The notes: generated by a model not told the origin, from the sequence alone. A stretch of 64,000 nucleotides of DNA from Maribacter aquivivus (GCF_900142175.1 NZ_FQZX01000001.1:496001-560000); one strand, 5' to 3'; counted from the first letter of the stretch, positions 15,623 to 24,989 are shown. Made by a program: numbers and translations.

Positions 15623-16215
15623 GCATTATACCCGTAAAAGGCCAATATTGTAAAAATGAGATACTGAAAACTAGTAAACGTAAATCCTTTATAAAAGTAT
15701 AACGGGATCGATATTAAATCTCCAATAATCCAATATATCCAATTTTCTACTTTCCTCTTGGCCATCAGCCACATACCCACAAAAAATATAGCTGTTGTTA
15801 TGGTGTCAACATAAGCCGTCCAACTATTCCATTTATCAAAAACTTGATACACGGTAAAAACAAAAATGATGGTACTTATAAAAATGATAACCGAGGTGAT
15901 ATTTTCCTTTTTGGTTACTCTTGTAATTGGCGTGTAATGCTCTGCATCTACTTTTCTTGTCCATATATACCAACCATATAAACTCATTATAAAATAGTAG
16001 GCATTAATCATCATATCGCCCAATAAACCCCACTTTAAAAGTAGGTAAACAAATATTGAGGTACTGATTAACCCTGTAGGGTACACTAGAATCTTATTCT
16101 GTTTAGAGAACCATACTGAAAGTAATCCAAAAATGACCGCTACAATTTCAAGAATAATATCTAGTGTATCATAATCGGAATATTGACCAAAGAGATAATC
16201 AAAAATGGGGCTCAT
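15583..16215 (-). CDS. pnuC: PnuC-family vitamin transporter
   Basis: A 210-residue inner-membrane protein with about 7 helices, started at MSPIFDYLFGQY, the usual family N-terminus. An alternative ATG at 16239 adds 8 residues. Conserved segments are GDMMINAYYFIMSLYGWYIW near the middle and ENWIYWIIGDLISIPLYFYK near the end, with Trp and Asn side chains that line the substrate channel in PnuC. The family carries out facilitated uptake of nicotinamide riboside (PnuC), thiamine (PnuT) or riboflavin (PnuX). The kinase downstream favours nicotinamide riboside; the thiamine-binding protein upstream favours thiamine. I cannot separate these from sequence alone. Confidence 0.88.
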   Translation of the reverse strand: MSPIFDYLFGQYSDYDTLDIILEIVAVIFGLLSVWFSKQNKILVYPTGLISTSIFVYLLLKWGLLGDMMINAYYFIMSLYGWYIWTRKVDAEHYTPITRVTKKENITSVIIFISTIIFVFTVYQVFDKWNSWTAYVDTITTAIFFVGMWLMAKRKVENWIYWIIGDLISIPLYFYKGFTFTSFQYLIFTILAFYGYNAWKKNTDKNLQMS

Positions 16216-16459
16216 AGTCGCTTCTATCAGATTTAACAATTTTCATGAATAAGAGCCCTCGATCCATCAACTCAAATGCTGTTTTAATTTCAGTATTCAA
16301 TACTTTCATTACTTCATCATAAGAACCATAAACCTGGGTGCTCAATGGATTCTCGAGTACCGTTAGTCCACATTCTCGCAGTTTTTTTATGAAATTTATA
16401 ATGTGCTGTTCAAAATCGTCTTGCAATGGCGAAAATGTCAATTCTACTGATATATCCAT
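16199..16459 (-). CDS. Thiamine-binding protein, YkoF/MTH1187 family
   Basis: A small 86-residue ferredoxin-fold protein of the thiamine-binding family (Pfam PF01910). It begins MDISVELTFSPLQDDFEQHI and contains ENPLSTQVYGSYDEVMKVL, typical of MTH1187 and YkoF half-domains that form tetramers and bind thiamine or hydroxymethylpyrimidine. It is cytosolic and has no catalytic motif. Its end overlaps the start of the PnuC-type gene by about 17 bases, so it belongs to the operon. The pairing suggests that it buffers or senses the vitamin imported by the neighbouring transporter. Confidence 0.8.
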   Translation of the reverse strand: MDISVELTFSPLQDDFEQHIINFIKKLRECGLTVLENPLSTQVYGSYDEVMKVLNTEIKTAFELMDRGLLFMKIVKSDRSDYEPHF

Positions 16460-16485
16460 ATAAAATACGCTAACTATTATTTTTT

Positions 16486-17124
16486 CTATTCTTTATCTCT
16501 TGTGGCATAAACGCAGGTAAACTCTTCAAATTCTAAAAATCGTATCTTATAATTGGACAAATTTCCTTGAAAAATAATCTGAGCGGTAGTCCTATTAGCA
16601 TCGAACTTAAAGTCTTGCACATTAATATGGTGTAAAAAACTAACACCCCTGTGGCCATAAATTTTATAGAGCGATTCTTTTGCTCCCCATACAATGGTCA
16701 ACTTTCTAACCACTGCCGCTGTATTCGCTAGCGTTTTATACTCCTCAAAAGGGGTGAATTTATGTGCTATACGCAAAATTTTATCGCGCTGCATTTCTAT
16801 ATCGACACCTACATGTTCGGAAAAACTAATGATGATACCCGTAAAATTATGAGAATGTGTAATGGATATAAACTTGCCATCTTTTAAATGGGGTTTCCCG
16901 TTTTCATCATAGATTAAATCAGCATCTGTATAATCATATTTGGCAAGTAAGTGCCTAATACTCAAGAACGCCTTACGATGAAGCTCAGATTTCATTCCGT
17001 CAAATCGATTTTGACAATATGGTGTGAGCTCAATACCTGTCCAAAGGTTTTCTTCTGTCTCTTCAACCTTCCAAATTGCTAAGGAGGTTTCTTCATTTAC
17101 TGTTATAGTTTTGTAAAGCGGCAT
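16486..17124 (-). CDS. 4'-phosphopantetheinyl transferase superfamily protein
   Basis: Transfers phosphopantetheine from CoA to a carrier-protein serine. With the start at MPLYKTITVNEE the protein has 212 residues. The longer frame from 17214 would overlap the divergent ahcY start, so I reject it. Sfp-type motifs are present: ISITHSHNFTG near 103, VGVDIEMQRDKI near 118 with the Mg-binding Asp and Glu, and WGAKESLYKIYG near 165. It is the first gene of the operon that continues with the thiamine-binding protein, 26 bases downstream. Which carrier protein it serves (fatty-acid ACP or other) is unknown. Confidence 0.9.
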   Translation of the reverse strand: MPLYKTITVNEETSLAIWKVEETEENLWTGIELTPYCQNRFDGMKSELHRKAFLSIRHLLAKYDYTDADLIYDENGKPHLKDGKFISITHSHNFTGIIISFSEHVGVDIEMQRDKILRIAHKFTPFEEYKTLANTAAVVRKLTIVWGAKESLYKIYGHRGVSFLHHINVQDFKFDANRTTAQIIFQGNLSNYKIRFLEFEEFTCVYATRDKE

Positions 17125-17144
17125 GGGGTTCTTAGTGTTATTCG

Positions 17145-17152
17145 TACCTTTG
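17145..17152 (+). promoter_or_regulatory. Bacteroidetes -7 box for ahcY
   Basis: TACCTTTG, an exact TAnnTTTG match, about 54 bases before the ahcY start in the divergent interval. A TTG exists only 31 bases upstream, further than the usual 17-23, so the -33 element is weak. I see no SAM or SAH riboswitch in the leader. Confidence 0.5.
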
Positions 17153-17206
17153 CACGAATTAAAAATTGCTGTACACAGATTAACGAAAGTATAAAATAAT
17201 AAAGAT

Positions 17207-18523
17207 ATGAGCACGAAAACTATTCCGTATGTGCCTTATAAGGTTAAGGATATATCCCTTGCTGATTGGGGAAGAAAAGAAATTGAATTAGCAGAAGCTG
17301 AAATGCCAGGTTTAATGGCACTAAGAGAAGAATATAAAAATGAGCAACCTTTAAAGGGAGCTCGTATTGCTGGTTGTCTTCATATGACAATACAAACTGC
17401 TGTACTTATTGAAACATTGACCGCTCTTGGCGCAGATGTTACTTGGAGTTCATGTAATATTTTTTCTACTCAAGATCAAGCTGCAGCAGCTATTGCCGCT
17501 ACAGGAGTGCCTGTTTACGCTTGGAAAGGAATGAACGAAGAGGAGTTTGACTGGTGTATTGAGCAGACATTATTCTTCGGTGAAGACAGAAAACCATTGA
17601 ACATGATCTTAGATGATGGTGGTGACCTTACCAATATGGTATTGGATAAGTACCCAGAAATGGCAGGAGAAATTAAAGGTCTTTCTGAAGAAACTACAAC
17701 GGGAGTTCACCGTTTATACGAGCGTGTAAAGAAAGGAACTTTACCTATGCCAGCTATAAACGTTAACGATTCTGTTACTAAATCGAAATTTGATAACAAA
17801 TACGGGTGTCGTGAAAGTGCTGTTGATGCTATTCGTAGAGCTACAGATACAATGCTTGCCGGTAAAAAAGTTGTTGTTGCTGGTTACGGTGATGTTGGTA
17901 AAGGTACCGCAGCTTCTTTTAAAGGTGCAGGTTCTATAGTTACTGTTACTGAAATTGATCCAATTTGTGCATTACAAGCTTGCATGGACGGATTTGAAGT
18001 AAAGAAATTAGAAACTGTTATTGGTAAAGCTGATATTGTTATTACTACAACCGGAAATAAAGACATTATTAGAGCTGAACATTTTGAAGCCCTAAAGGAT
18101 AAAGCTATTGTTTGTAACATTGGTCATTTTGACAATGAAATTGACATGGCGTGGTTGAACAAAAACCATGGTAGCACTAAAGATGAAATTAAACCACAGG
18201 TAGATAAATATACTATTAACGGTAAAGATTTAATCATTTTGGCAGAAGGTAGATTGGTAAACTTAGGTTGTGCTACTGGTCATCCTAGTTTTGTGATGAG
18301 TAACTCATTTACAAACCAGACACTAGCTCAAATAGAGCTTTGGAAAAATAGCGCTAACTACGAGAATGATGTTTACATGTTACCTAAACATTTAGATGAG
18401 AAAGTTGCAAAACTTCACTTATCTCGTTTAGGAGCTGAACTTACAGAGTTAAAGGATTACCAAGCCGATTATATTGGTGTAACGGTTGAAGGTCCTTTTA
18501 AGCCTGAATACTACAGATACTAA
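17207..18523 (+). CDS. ahcY: Adenosylhomocysteinase
   Basis: Hydrolyses S-adenosylhomocysteine to adenosine and homocysteine, closing the methylation cycle. The 438-residue protein shows the family signatures: [16 protein letters not shown] near residue 57, [26 protein letters not shown], the NAD-binding [19 protein letters not shown] near 225, [12 protein letters not shown], and the C-terminal KPEYYRY with the conserved Lys-Tyr pair that completes the neighbouring subunit's NAD site. It is monocistronic, with a -7 box upstream and a strong terminator downstream. Confidence 0.98.
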   Translation: MSTKTIPYVPYKVKDISLADWGRKEIELAEAEMPGLMALREEYKNEQPLKGARIAGCLHMTIQTAVLIETLTALGADVTWSSCNIFSTQDQAAAAIAATGVPVYAWKGMNEEEFDWCIEQTLFFGEDRKPLNMILDDGGDLTNMVLDKYPEMAGEIKGLSEETTTGVHRLYERVKKGTLPMPAINVNDSVTKSKFDNKYGCRESAVDAIRRATDTMLAGKKVVVAGYGDVGKGTAASFKGAGSIVTVTEIDPICALQACMDGFEVKKLETVIGKADIVITTTGNKDIIRAEHFEALKDKAIVCNIGHFDNEIDMAWLNKNHGSTKDEIKPQVDKYTINGKDLIILAEGRLVNLGCATGHPSFVMSNSFTNQTLAQIELWKNSANYENDVYMLPKHLDEKVAKLHLSRLGAELTELKDYQADYIGVTVEGPFKPEYYRY

Positions 18524-18542
18524 AACATTGATTTTAGAAACT

Positions 18543-18576
18543 AAAAAAGTCCTGATTTTCATCAGGACTTTTTTTT
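18543..18576 (+). terminator. Bidirectional terminator between ahcY and the DUF3332 gene
   Basis: Arms AAGTCCTGAT and ATCAGGACTT around a TTTC loop, with A and T runs on both sides, so it can serve both converging genes. Confidence 0.9.
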
Positions 18577-18595
18577 GTTTTACACTTTTTTCAGA

Positions 18596-19180
18596 TTAGT
18601 TATTTTCTGCTAACATACCATCTAAATAGTAGCAATCTGTTTGCTCTTTAATTTGAGCTAAACCTTCTTCTTTAGAGCTTAACGGATTAATTTTAACCTC
18701 TTTTCCGTTTGGCATATAAACGATATAAAAACCTTCTTCAAAAGAGGACAATTTTATAATCTCCCCATTTGGCCTTACAGCATTCCATGACTTTTCACTT
18801 GGCTTATAAACTAAATCAATTTTCTTTCCTTTTTTAGGTCCGTCAACTACGGTTACCTGCATTCTATTCTTAGTAGCGGTCATTTCAAAAGTGTTACCGT
18901 CCCTTTCTACCATTTGAGTCTCTGACTCCCCTTCTTCCATCGCAATTGGGTTAGACCCACCCCAAAATTCTATTACGTTGAAGATAACTGCATCCCCTAG
19001 AAAGAATAAACCATAAACTGGAATTATATTCAAGCCCCAAAATACCAAATTGTTTACAAATTTACTTTCTGAAAGTCCTTGATTCCAGTCTTTTAAATTA
19101 TTGAACGCACTAAAAGACCCTAAGCAACTAGAGAATAATAATGTACTTGCCATTGCAACACAGATAATTGATTTTTTCAT
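18596..19180 (-). CDS. DUF3332 family lipoprotein
   Basis: A 194-residue protein started at MKKSIICVAMASTLLFSSC, a lipoprotein signal peptide with Cys at residue 19. The frame extends upstream to 19282, but that part is unlike any signal. After the lipobox follow FNNLKDWNQGLSESKFVNNL and a hydrophobic stretch FWGLNIIPVYGLFFLGDAVIF, the signature of DUF3332 proteins. The C-terminal half is hydrophilic and beta-rich. It is predicted to sit at the inner face of the outer membrane or in the inner membrane. Role unknown. It is monocistronic, facing ahcY. Confidence 0.85.
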   Translation of the reverse strand: MKKSIICVAMASTLLFSSCLGSFSAFNNLKDWNQGLSESKFVNNLVFWGLNIIPVYGLFFLGDAVIFNVIEFWGGSNPIAMEEGESETQMVERDGNTFEMTATKNRMQVTVVDGPKKGKKIDLVYKPSEKSWNAVRPNGEIIKLSSFEEGFYIVYMPNGKEVKINPLSSKEEGLAQIKEQTDCYYLDGMLAENN

Positions 19181-19402
19181 GATATGATTATTTAGAATTA
19201 GTTCTGCAAAATACCCGAAGACCAACAGCAAAGCTTCTCTTATAAATTTTATTATTAACCCTATTGATGCTAATGCCCGCACATGGCATTAAATGATTGT
19301 TAAGCAGTCCAACTTTTTATTTCAAAATTCATAGTTTTAATTCTTTATTGGAAAGTTGGTCTTACACTATTGCTTTTCTATTAATTAAATTAGAAATTTT
19401 TT

Positions 19403-19924
19403 ATGATATTATTTGTTGACATGGATGAGGTAATTGCAGATACCTACGGCGCCCATATTGAACTTTACAATGCAGAATTTAATGGTGAGCTTACCAAAGA
19501 TTTATGTTCAGGTACAGACGTTTGGCGCATTGTTCCAGAAGCGCACCAAGAAAGTGTTCGTAAGCACGCTACAAGAAGAGGGTTCTTCAGAAATTTAAAA
19601 CCTATTGCAGGCAGTCAAGAAATATTATCTAAACTTGCGGACAAACATGAAGTCTATATCGCATCTGCCGCCATGCAATTCCCTAACTCTTTAGAAGAAA
19701 AAAGCGAATGGCTAGATGAGCACTTTCCTTTTTTACCTTGGCAAAATAGAATTCTTTGCGGTCACAAACACATTCTTAAAGGAGATATACTTATAGACGA
19801 CAGAAGTTTTAACTTAGAAAATTTCGATGGTAGAAGCCTACAATTTACATCGCCACACAATGTAAATACCGAAGGATTTGAACGTGTGAATACGTGGTTT
19901 GAGATTGGAGAAAAATTATTGTAA
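19403..19924 (+). CDS. 5'(3')-deoxyribonucleotidase of the HAD superfamily
   Basis: A 173-residue HAD phosphatase of the NT5C type, which removes the phosphate from deoxyribonucleoside monophosphates and so helps balance dNTP pools. Motif I is LFVDMDEVIADTYG at the N-terminus (nucleophile Asp7, acid Asp9). Motif II is VYIASAAM, and motif III/IV is ILKGDILIDDRSFNLENF, where the paired Asp residues bind Mg. A short cap region lies between motifs I and II. It is a single gene converging with the phytase gene, their ends overlapping by 9 bases. Confidence 0.9.
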   Translation: MILFVDMDEVIADTYGAHIELYNAEFNGELTKDLCSGTDVWRIVPEAHQESVRKHATRRGFFRNLKPIAGSQEILSKLADKHEVYIASAAMQFPNSLEEKSEWLDEHFPFLPWQNRILCGHKHILKGDILIDDRSFNLENFDGRSLQFTSPHNVNTEGFERVNTWFEIGEKLL

Positions 19925-20929
19925 CCCCAATCTCTTCAAGTCATAAAAGTAAAAGTTCTTTTCGTCGTTCATTGCGACGAAAAGTCCATTTTTGAATGTA
20001 TCATTTAACGGCACAGTTACTGCCTCACAACCATCAGTTTCGGTGGTAGAAAGATTCACAGCATTAATATAGGCATTGGTTTCCCTATCAAAAATATTGA
20101 ACTCGCCCTTCTGCTGGTTAGACACAATTAAATAACCATGTCCATCTGTGTAAGATGCAATAGCAATACCTTCTATATCTTCATCAAAATATTCACCACC
20201 AAAACAAGATATCTCTTCATTCCCCATACTAGGTTCTGCATAGTATTTTTTAATGCAGACACCTTCATCAGAGAAATAAACAAAACCATTTTCATCATCT
20301 ACAGCAATGGCCTCAATTTCTTTGACTCCGCTAAACTTGCCAAATTTTCTAACATATTTGGAGGATACACCAAAACTATCAGCATTAAGAGCATACTGGT
20401 ACAGATAACCATCTGCAGGACCAGTTTTTCTACCTACAATAGCATATACAGTTGCATCCTTGGGTGACTTATATAAACTTACCCCCATTGGCAATCTATT
20501 CTCTTCTAATTCCTCATCTTCAAACACCTTAAAACCACCACCATCTAAGGGCTTCATATCTGGCACAGAAAACATTCTTATTTGCTGTTTCTCACGCTCT
20601 GTAAAAACCAAAATATCGGTTACTATAGAATCATTCAACTGAAAGCCATATTCAATATCGACATTGTTTGGGCGTTGAATATCTCTAATAGTTTTGTCCT
20701 GAATAATTTTTCCGTTCAAATCAAAAGCATAGATAGCACCATTCGTTTTTTTATCGGTTCCAAAAACAATACTCTCAGCAGGATTTTTAGGGTTAACCCA
20801 AATAGCAGAATCATCGGTATCGTTCAACGTAAATTCTGTGATAACATCAGGTGTGATTTTTGGTAACCTACTTTGTCTGCAAGAAATCATTACAATTGTA
20901 AGCACTAGTAAATATGATAAATTTTTCAT
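19916..20929 (-). CDS. Beta-propeller phytase, lipoprotein
   Basis: A 337-residue secreted phytase (3-phytase type) that removes phosphate from phytate in a Ca-dependent manner. The N-terminus is a lipoprotein signal (MKNLSYLLVLTIVMISC, Cys17). The six-bladed propeller motifs are visible: DDSAIWVNPKNPAESIVFGTDK near residue 40, PNNVDIEYGF, GCEAVTVP and the repeated acidic Ca-binding positions. It lies 26 bases downstream of a large TonB receptor on the same strand, so the two form a phytate or inositol-phosphate utilisation pair: cleavage at the cell surface and uptake through the receptor. Confidence 0.93.
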   Translation of the reverse strand: MKNLSYLLVLTIVMISCRQSRLPKITPDVITEFTLNDTDDSAIWVNPKNPAESIVFGTDKKTNGAIYAFDLNGKIIQDKTIRDIQRPNNVDIEYGFQLNDSIVTDILVFTEREKQQIRMFSVPDMKPLDGGGFKVFEDEELEENRLPMGVSLYKSPKDATVYAIVGRKTGPADGYLYQYALNADSFGVSSKYVRKFGKFSGVKEIEAIAVDDENGFVYFSDEGVCIKKYYAEPSMGNEEISCFGGEYFDEDIEGIAIASYTDGHGYLIVSNQQKGEFNIFDRETNAYINAVNLSTTETDGCEAVTVPLNDTFKNGLFVAMNDEKNFYFYDLKRLGLQ

Positions 20930-20955
20930 TTTTAATATTTAACGTGGGTACTGAA

Positions 20956-23838
20956 TTATTTTTTAAACAGGTCGTATTTTAAGCCTAAGCTAAAACGCTG
21001 TCCATAAAATTCGATTTGCTGTGTACGCTCTTTAACTCCTTGAAAATAACGCAATGGCTGATTGGTTATATTATTTAAATCTGCATACACACTAAGATTT
21101 TTATTAATCTGAAAAGTAGCATTAAAATCTAAAAACATTTGAGTATCGTAGTACCTATCTTCAAAATCGTTACCGCCGATTTCATCAATATAACTATCAG
21201 AAAAATTTGCCGATAATCTTGCACTGAAATTTTTATCTGCATAACCTAAAGACCCATTAAACATATTGGGTGCCGTATTTGGTAAATCTAAATCGCTACG
21301 CTCATCGCCATCTTCATTTCGTATACCATCGGCAGAAGATGATAAGTAAGTGTAGTTCAAATAAAGACTAAAGTTTCTAGCAAAACCTGGTAGAAAATCT
21401 AACTGACGCTGAAATGCAAATTCCATCCCAAAAATTGTAGCGCTATCGCCATTTAATGGTTGAAAAACATCATAGCCTTCTGTTCCTGCACCTAAATTAT
21501 CATCTGGTGCCTCATATATAAATGTATAAATGAATTCATCTATATTCTTGTAGAACAAACCTCCAGAAATTAAACCTACACTTTCAAAATAATGCTCTGC
21601 CATAAGGTCAAAATTCATAGATGTAGTTGGGTTCAAATCTGCATTTCCTAAAACCAATTCTTTGTCCTCATTAATTACTTCTGCCCTTGGAATTAAATCT
21701 TGATAATTTGGTCTTGCCAATGTATTGGTCCATGCAAACCTTAAAATGGTATTTGTAGATACATCATATTTTAAATGCACACCAGGTAACACATTTGTAT
21801 ATGAATTTTCACCAATTACTTCTTCTACCAGCACAGCCTCATCTATACCAGCATCTTCATCTTCCTCTATATAAATAACTCTATTACCCTTAGATTCCAG
21901 CTTCGTATTCTCTAATCTCACCCCAACCAAAACACTAAATTTTTCAGATAGCTTCTGATTTAGCATAATATAACCAGCAAGCACATCTTCATTTACGTTA
22001 AAGTTGCTTGGCGCAAACTCATCTACAATTAACTCGCCATCTGCAATATTCAAATCTAAAGCACCTAGCCAAGCCTCACTCGCAAATGAACCTATTTGAT
22101 ATTGACTCCCTGCCAAATAATCTGGGTCACTATAATCTTTTACGGGTACTGTCGCCAAGGTTGGAAAATCATCTTCTAAATCAAATTCATAAAAATTATT
22201 ATCCCTTAATTTGGATTTAAATCTACCTCTTGCACCAAATTTTAAGCTGCCTTCACCTTGACTAAAAATATCAGCTGGAATTTCGAAATTTACAAATACG
22301 TTTAAATCTTCTTCTTCTGTATACTGATTTTCTTCAGTAATCTCACTATACTCGAAATTTTCTAAAGCAGCATCTGCCGTATTTACTACCGAATATCTTG
22401 GATACCTAGAATTTAATACATCATTATTAATACTATATTCAGATTCAAACTCTGCATAACGCTCATTTAAACGCTCTTCAGATGCTTTAGCAAAAGAAGT
22501 CATCCAATCTACTTTTAAATTACCCCAAAGATGATTTCCCCCTAAGCTGTAATTTTGCATTCGTTGATCTTCCAAGCGGCGATTTTTATTTCTACCACTA
22601 TCAATACCACCTTTAGATTGTCTTTTGACTTCTACAGGGAATCTTGTAGGTACACCGTCGGTTATAATAAAATCGCTTTCTTCAATATCTTCTGCATCTA
22701 AAATCTCATGCTCTAAACGAAATCTGTTTTCACGATCATCTCTCCAATTATACATTGTTTTTAGAAACACAGTATTATTAGCGTCGAATTTATAATCTAA
22801 ATTTGCCGAAAAACTACGTCTTATCCTCTGTACCAAATATTCTCGTTGCTCATATACATTTACATAAGGATCAACATCTACTTCTTCTAAAATTGGTTCT
22901 CCATCTCCATCTTCAATTCCAGTATTATATTCGAACTCATCTGTCCACTCTGCCTCTACATTATCAGAGCCAAAATCGTTATCATTACCAGAGACTGAAA
23001 TCATCCAACCAAACTTATCATTTTTACTGCGGTCACCTAAAAGAACCGAGCCATTTAAAATGGGTTTATCTGTAATGAAATTAATACCTGACCCCAATGT
23101 TGCAGAAAGTCTAAAACCTTGCGGAGATGTTCTTGTTATCAAGTTTACAGAACCACCCAATGCATCTGCATCCATATCTGGTGTAACCGCTTTACTTACT
23201 TCTATAGATTGAATCATATCAGCAGGTATCAAATCCATCTGAACATTTCTGTTATCGCCTTCAGCAGAGGGTATTCTGCTACCATTTAATGTCACGGAAT
23301 TTAATTGAGGTGATAAACCTCTAACAATTACATTTCTTGCCTCACCTTGATCCATTTGCATGGTTATACCAGGAATCCTTTTTACCGCATCTCCAATATT
23401 TGCATCAGGAAATTTACCTATTTGATCAGTTGATACTACATTGGTTATATTCAAATTGGTCTTTTGGGTATTCAAGGCTTTTGACTGACCACTTAACCCA
23501 TAAGCAGATACCTCAACACCTTCAAGTTCCACACTTTTCTGTTCTACAGATAACCTAATACTAACGGTTTGGTGAGCAACTACGGTAACTTCTTGTGATA
23601 AATCTGCATATCCTAGGTAAGATATTTTTATAGAATAGGTGCCTTCTGGAACATCTACTATTGTGAATTTCCCATCAAAGTCTGTAATTGAACCTTTTGA
23701 CAATGAAGGGATAATAGCATTTGCCCCGGGTAAATACAATCCATTTTCATCGGTAACGACGCCCTGAATGTTACCAGATTGGGCAAGTAAAATAAAAGGC
23801 AAGAATAAGAGCAAGAAGAATAATACTGGTTTTTTCAT
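20956..23838 (-). CDS. TonB-dependent receptor of the phytase locus
   Basis: A 960-residue outer-membrane receptor. It has a signal peptide (MKKPVLFFLLLFLPFILLAQ), a carboxypeptidase-like beta-sandwich (about 24-105, NIQGVVTDENGLYLPGANA), and a plug (about 130-235, with FPDANIGDAVKRIPGITMQ and VIVRGLSPQLNSVTLNGSR). A barrel follows, ending GLKYDLFKK. The IGDAVKRIPG and NSVTLNGxR plug motifs belong to the TonB-receptor subgroup first described in Xanthomonas/Caulobacter (TIGR01782-like). Coupling with a phytase suggests uptake of inositol phosphates, or of phytate-bound metal ions; this is inference from gene order. Confidence 0.93.
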   Translation of the reverse strand: MKKPVLFFLLLFLPFILLAQSGNIQGVVTDENGLYLPGANAIIPSLSKGSITDFDGKFTIVDVPEGTYSIKISYLGYADLSQEVTVVAHQTVSIRLSVEQKSVELEGVEVSAYGLSGQSKALNTQKTNLNITNVVSTDQIGKFPDANIGDAVKRIPGITMQMDQGEARNVIVRGLSPQLNSVTLNGSRIPSAEGDNRNVQMDLIPADMIQSIEVSKAVTPDMDADALGGSVNLITRTSPQGFRLSATLGSGINFITDKPILNGSVLLGDRSKNDKFGWMISVSGNDNDFGSDNVEAEWTDEFEYNTGIEDGDGEPILEEVDVDPYVNVYEQREYLVQRIRRSFSANLDYKFDANNTVFLKTMYNWRDDRENRFRLEHEILDAEDIEESDFIITDGVPTRFPVEVKRQSKGGIDSGRNKNRRLEDQRMQNYSLGGNHLWGNLKVDWMTSFAKASEERLNERYAEFESEYSINNDVLNSRYPRYSVVNTADAALENFEYSEITEENQYTEEEDLNVFVNFEIPADIFSQGEGSLKFGARGRFKSKLRDNNFYEFDLEDDFPTLATVPVKDYSDPDYLAGSQYQIGSFASEAWLGALDLNIADGELIVDEFAPSNFNVNEDVLAGYIMLNQKLSEKFSVLVGVRLENTKLESKGNRVIYIEEDEDAGIDEAVLVEEVIGENSYTNVLPGVHLKYDVSTNTILRFAWTNTLARPNYQDLIPRAEVINEDKELVLGNADLNPTTSMNFDLMAEHYFESVGLISGGLFYKNIDEFIYTFIYEAPDDNLGAGTEGYDVFQPLNGDSATIFGMEFAFQRQLDFLPGFARNFSLYLNYTYLSSSADGIRNEDGDERSDLDLPNTAPNMFNGSLGYADKNFSARLSANFSDSYIDEIGGNDFEDRYYDTQMFLDFNATFQINKNLSVYADLNNITNQPLRYFQGVKERTQQIEFYGQRFSLGLKYDLFKK

Positions 23839-23970
23839 TTTCTATGTGGTTGTTATTCGGCCACAAAGAAATTAGAAACGAGTTGAAATAGTGTTGCCTT
23901 AATTTTAAGGCTATTTTAAGATATCTTGAATTTTAATAGATATTTACATTAAGTTAACCCATTGCTAACA

Positions 23971-24004
23971 AAAAAACCCTCTTCATTGCTGAAGAGGGTT
24001 TTTT
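23971..24004 (-). terminator. Terminator after rplU-rpmA
   Basis: Perfect arms AAAAAACCCTCTTC and GAAGAGGGTTTTTT with a 6-base loop, just after the rpmA stop on the minus strand. Confidence 0.9.
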
Positions 24005-24022
24005 AAAATAAGATATTAAAGC

Positions 24023-24283
24023 TTATGCTTCAAAAGGCTCAATGGAAACAAATGATTTTCCACCAGCTTTTTTAGTAAACTTTACTAAACCATCTACACG
24101 TGCGTGTAAAGTATGGTCTTTTCCTGCGTAAACATTTTCACCAGGATTGTGTCTTGTTCCTCTCTGTCTAACAATAATGTTACCAGCGATTGCAGCTTGA
24201 CCACCAAAAATCTTAACTCCTAATCGTTTTGATTCTGATTCTCTACCGTTTTTCGAACTACCTACACCTTTCTTATGTGCCAT
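24023..24283 (-). CDS. rpmA: Large ribosomal subunit protein bL27
   Basis: 86 residues, the normal bL27 length, with the conserved N-terminus [20 protein letters not shown] that reaches the peptidyl-transferase centre, followed by [20 protein letters not shown] and [18 protein letters not shown]. It has no cleavable N-terminal extension of the Firmicutes type. Downstream of rplU by 40 bases in the standard rplU-rpmA order. Confidence 0.98.
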   Translation of the reverse strand: MAHKKGVGSSKNGRESESKRLGVKIFGGQAAIAGNIIVRQRGTRHNPGENVYAGKDHTLHARVDGLVKFTKKAGGKSFVSIEPFEA

Positions 24284-24323
24284 TGTCTAAGGTTTTAAAT
24301 TTTATTATACTTAATGGGTTAGC

Positions 24324-24989
24324 TTATTTAGCTACACCACCATCTAATTCGTCTTGCCATTTTTGTAACTCGTCCCATTTACCATCAGCAGCTAATTGTG
24401 CTTGCTTTGGCCAAGTGTCAGTTACGTGATTTCCACGAACGTCAGCAATAATTTCAGAAATTTTAGCTGCGTCTGTTTTTGCTAATTCAGCAAAAGTAGA
24501 AATACCTGCATTGTTTAAGGTCTCAGCGATTTTTGGTCCGATACCTTCAACTTTTTTCAAGTCATCAGCTTTACCTGTAGCTTTTTTAGCTTTTGGCTTA
24601 GCTGCAACTGGTGCTGCTTTTTCTTCAACTTTTTTAGCCTTTGGTTCAGCTTTTTTAGTTTCAGTTTTTTTAGCTCCTTTAGAAATAATTGACTCGATTA
24701 CAATCTCTGTAAGAGACTGACGATGTCCATTTTTCTTTCTGTAACCTTTACGTCTTTTCTTATGAAAAACGATTACTTTGTCACCTCTTAGGTGTTTAAC
24801 GACTTTAGCCTCTACTGCGGCTCCGTCTATAGCCGGGGCGCCGATAGTAACGTTCGATCCATCAGCCAAAAGAAGTACATTGTCAAAAGTGACTTTTTTA
24901 CCTTCTTCTACCTGTAAACGGTGAACGTACACTTTCTGGTCTTTTGCAACTTTAAACTGCTGCCCTGCCATCTCTACAATTGCGTACAT
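24324..24989 (-). CDS. rplU: Large ribosomal subunit protein bL21 with C-terminal helix-hairpin-helix extension
   Basis: Residues 1-105 are a normal bL21: MYAIVEMAGQQFKV, GKKVTFDNVLLLADG, and KKRRKGYRKKNGHRQSLTEI. Usual bL21 ends there. This protein continues to 221 residues with a Lys/Ala/Pro-rich linker (about 110-147) and a second domain that matches a helix-hairpin-helix: DDLKKVEGIGPKIAETLNNA, GISTFAELAKTDAAKI. Such extensions occur in some Bacteroidota L21 proteins. The added domain probably binds RNA or DNA. The gene opens the rplU-rpmA operon and has a clear Bacteroidetes promoter. Confidence 0.96.
   Translation of the reverse strand: MYAIVEMAGQQFKVAKDQKVYVHRLQVEEGKKVTFDNVLLLADGSNVTIGAPAIDGAAVEAKVVKHLRGDKVIVFHKKRRKGYRKKNGHRQSLTEIVIESIISKGAKKTETKKAEPKAKKVEEKAAPVAAKPKAKKATGKADDLKKVEGIGPKIAETLNNAGISTFAELAKTDAAKISEIIADVRGNHVTDTWPKQAQLAADGKWDELQKWQDELDGGVAK

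Noticed and set aside
17125..17206. SAM or SAH riboswitch ahead of ahcY
   Set aside because: The leader is only about 50 bases and contains none of the conserved SAM or SAH motifs.
22008..22220. Plus-strand open frames inside the phytase-locus TonB receptor
   Set aside because: Antisense shadows of a clear coding gene; their composition (runs of His, Leu, Gln) is that of reversed coding sequence and no domain is visible.
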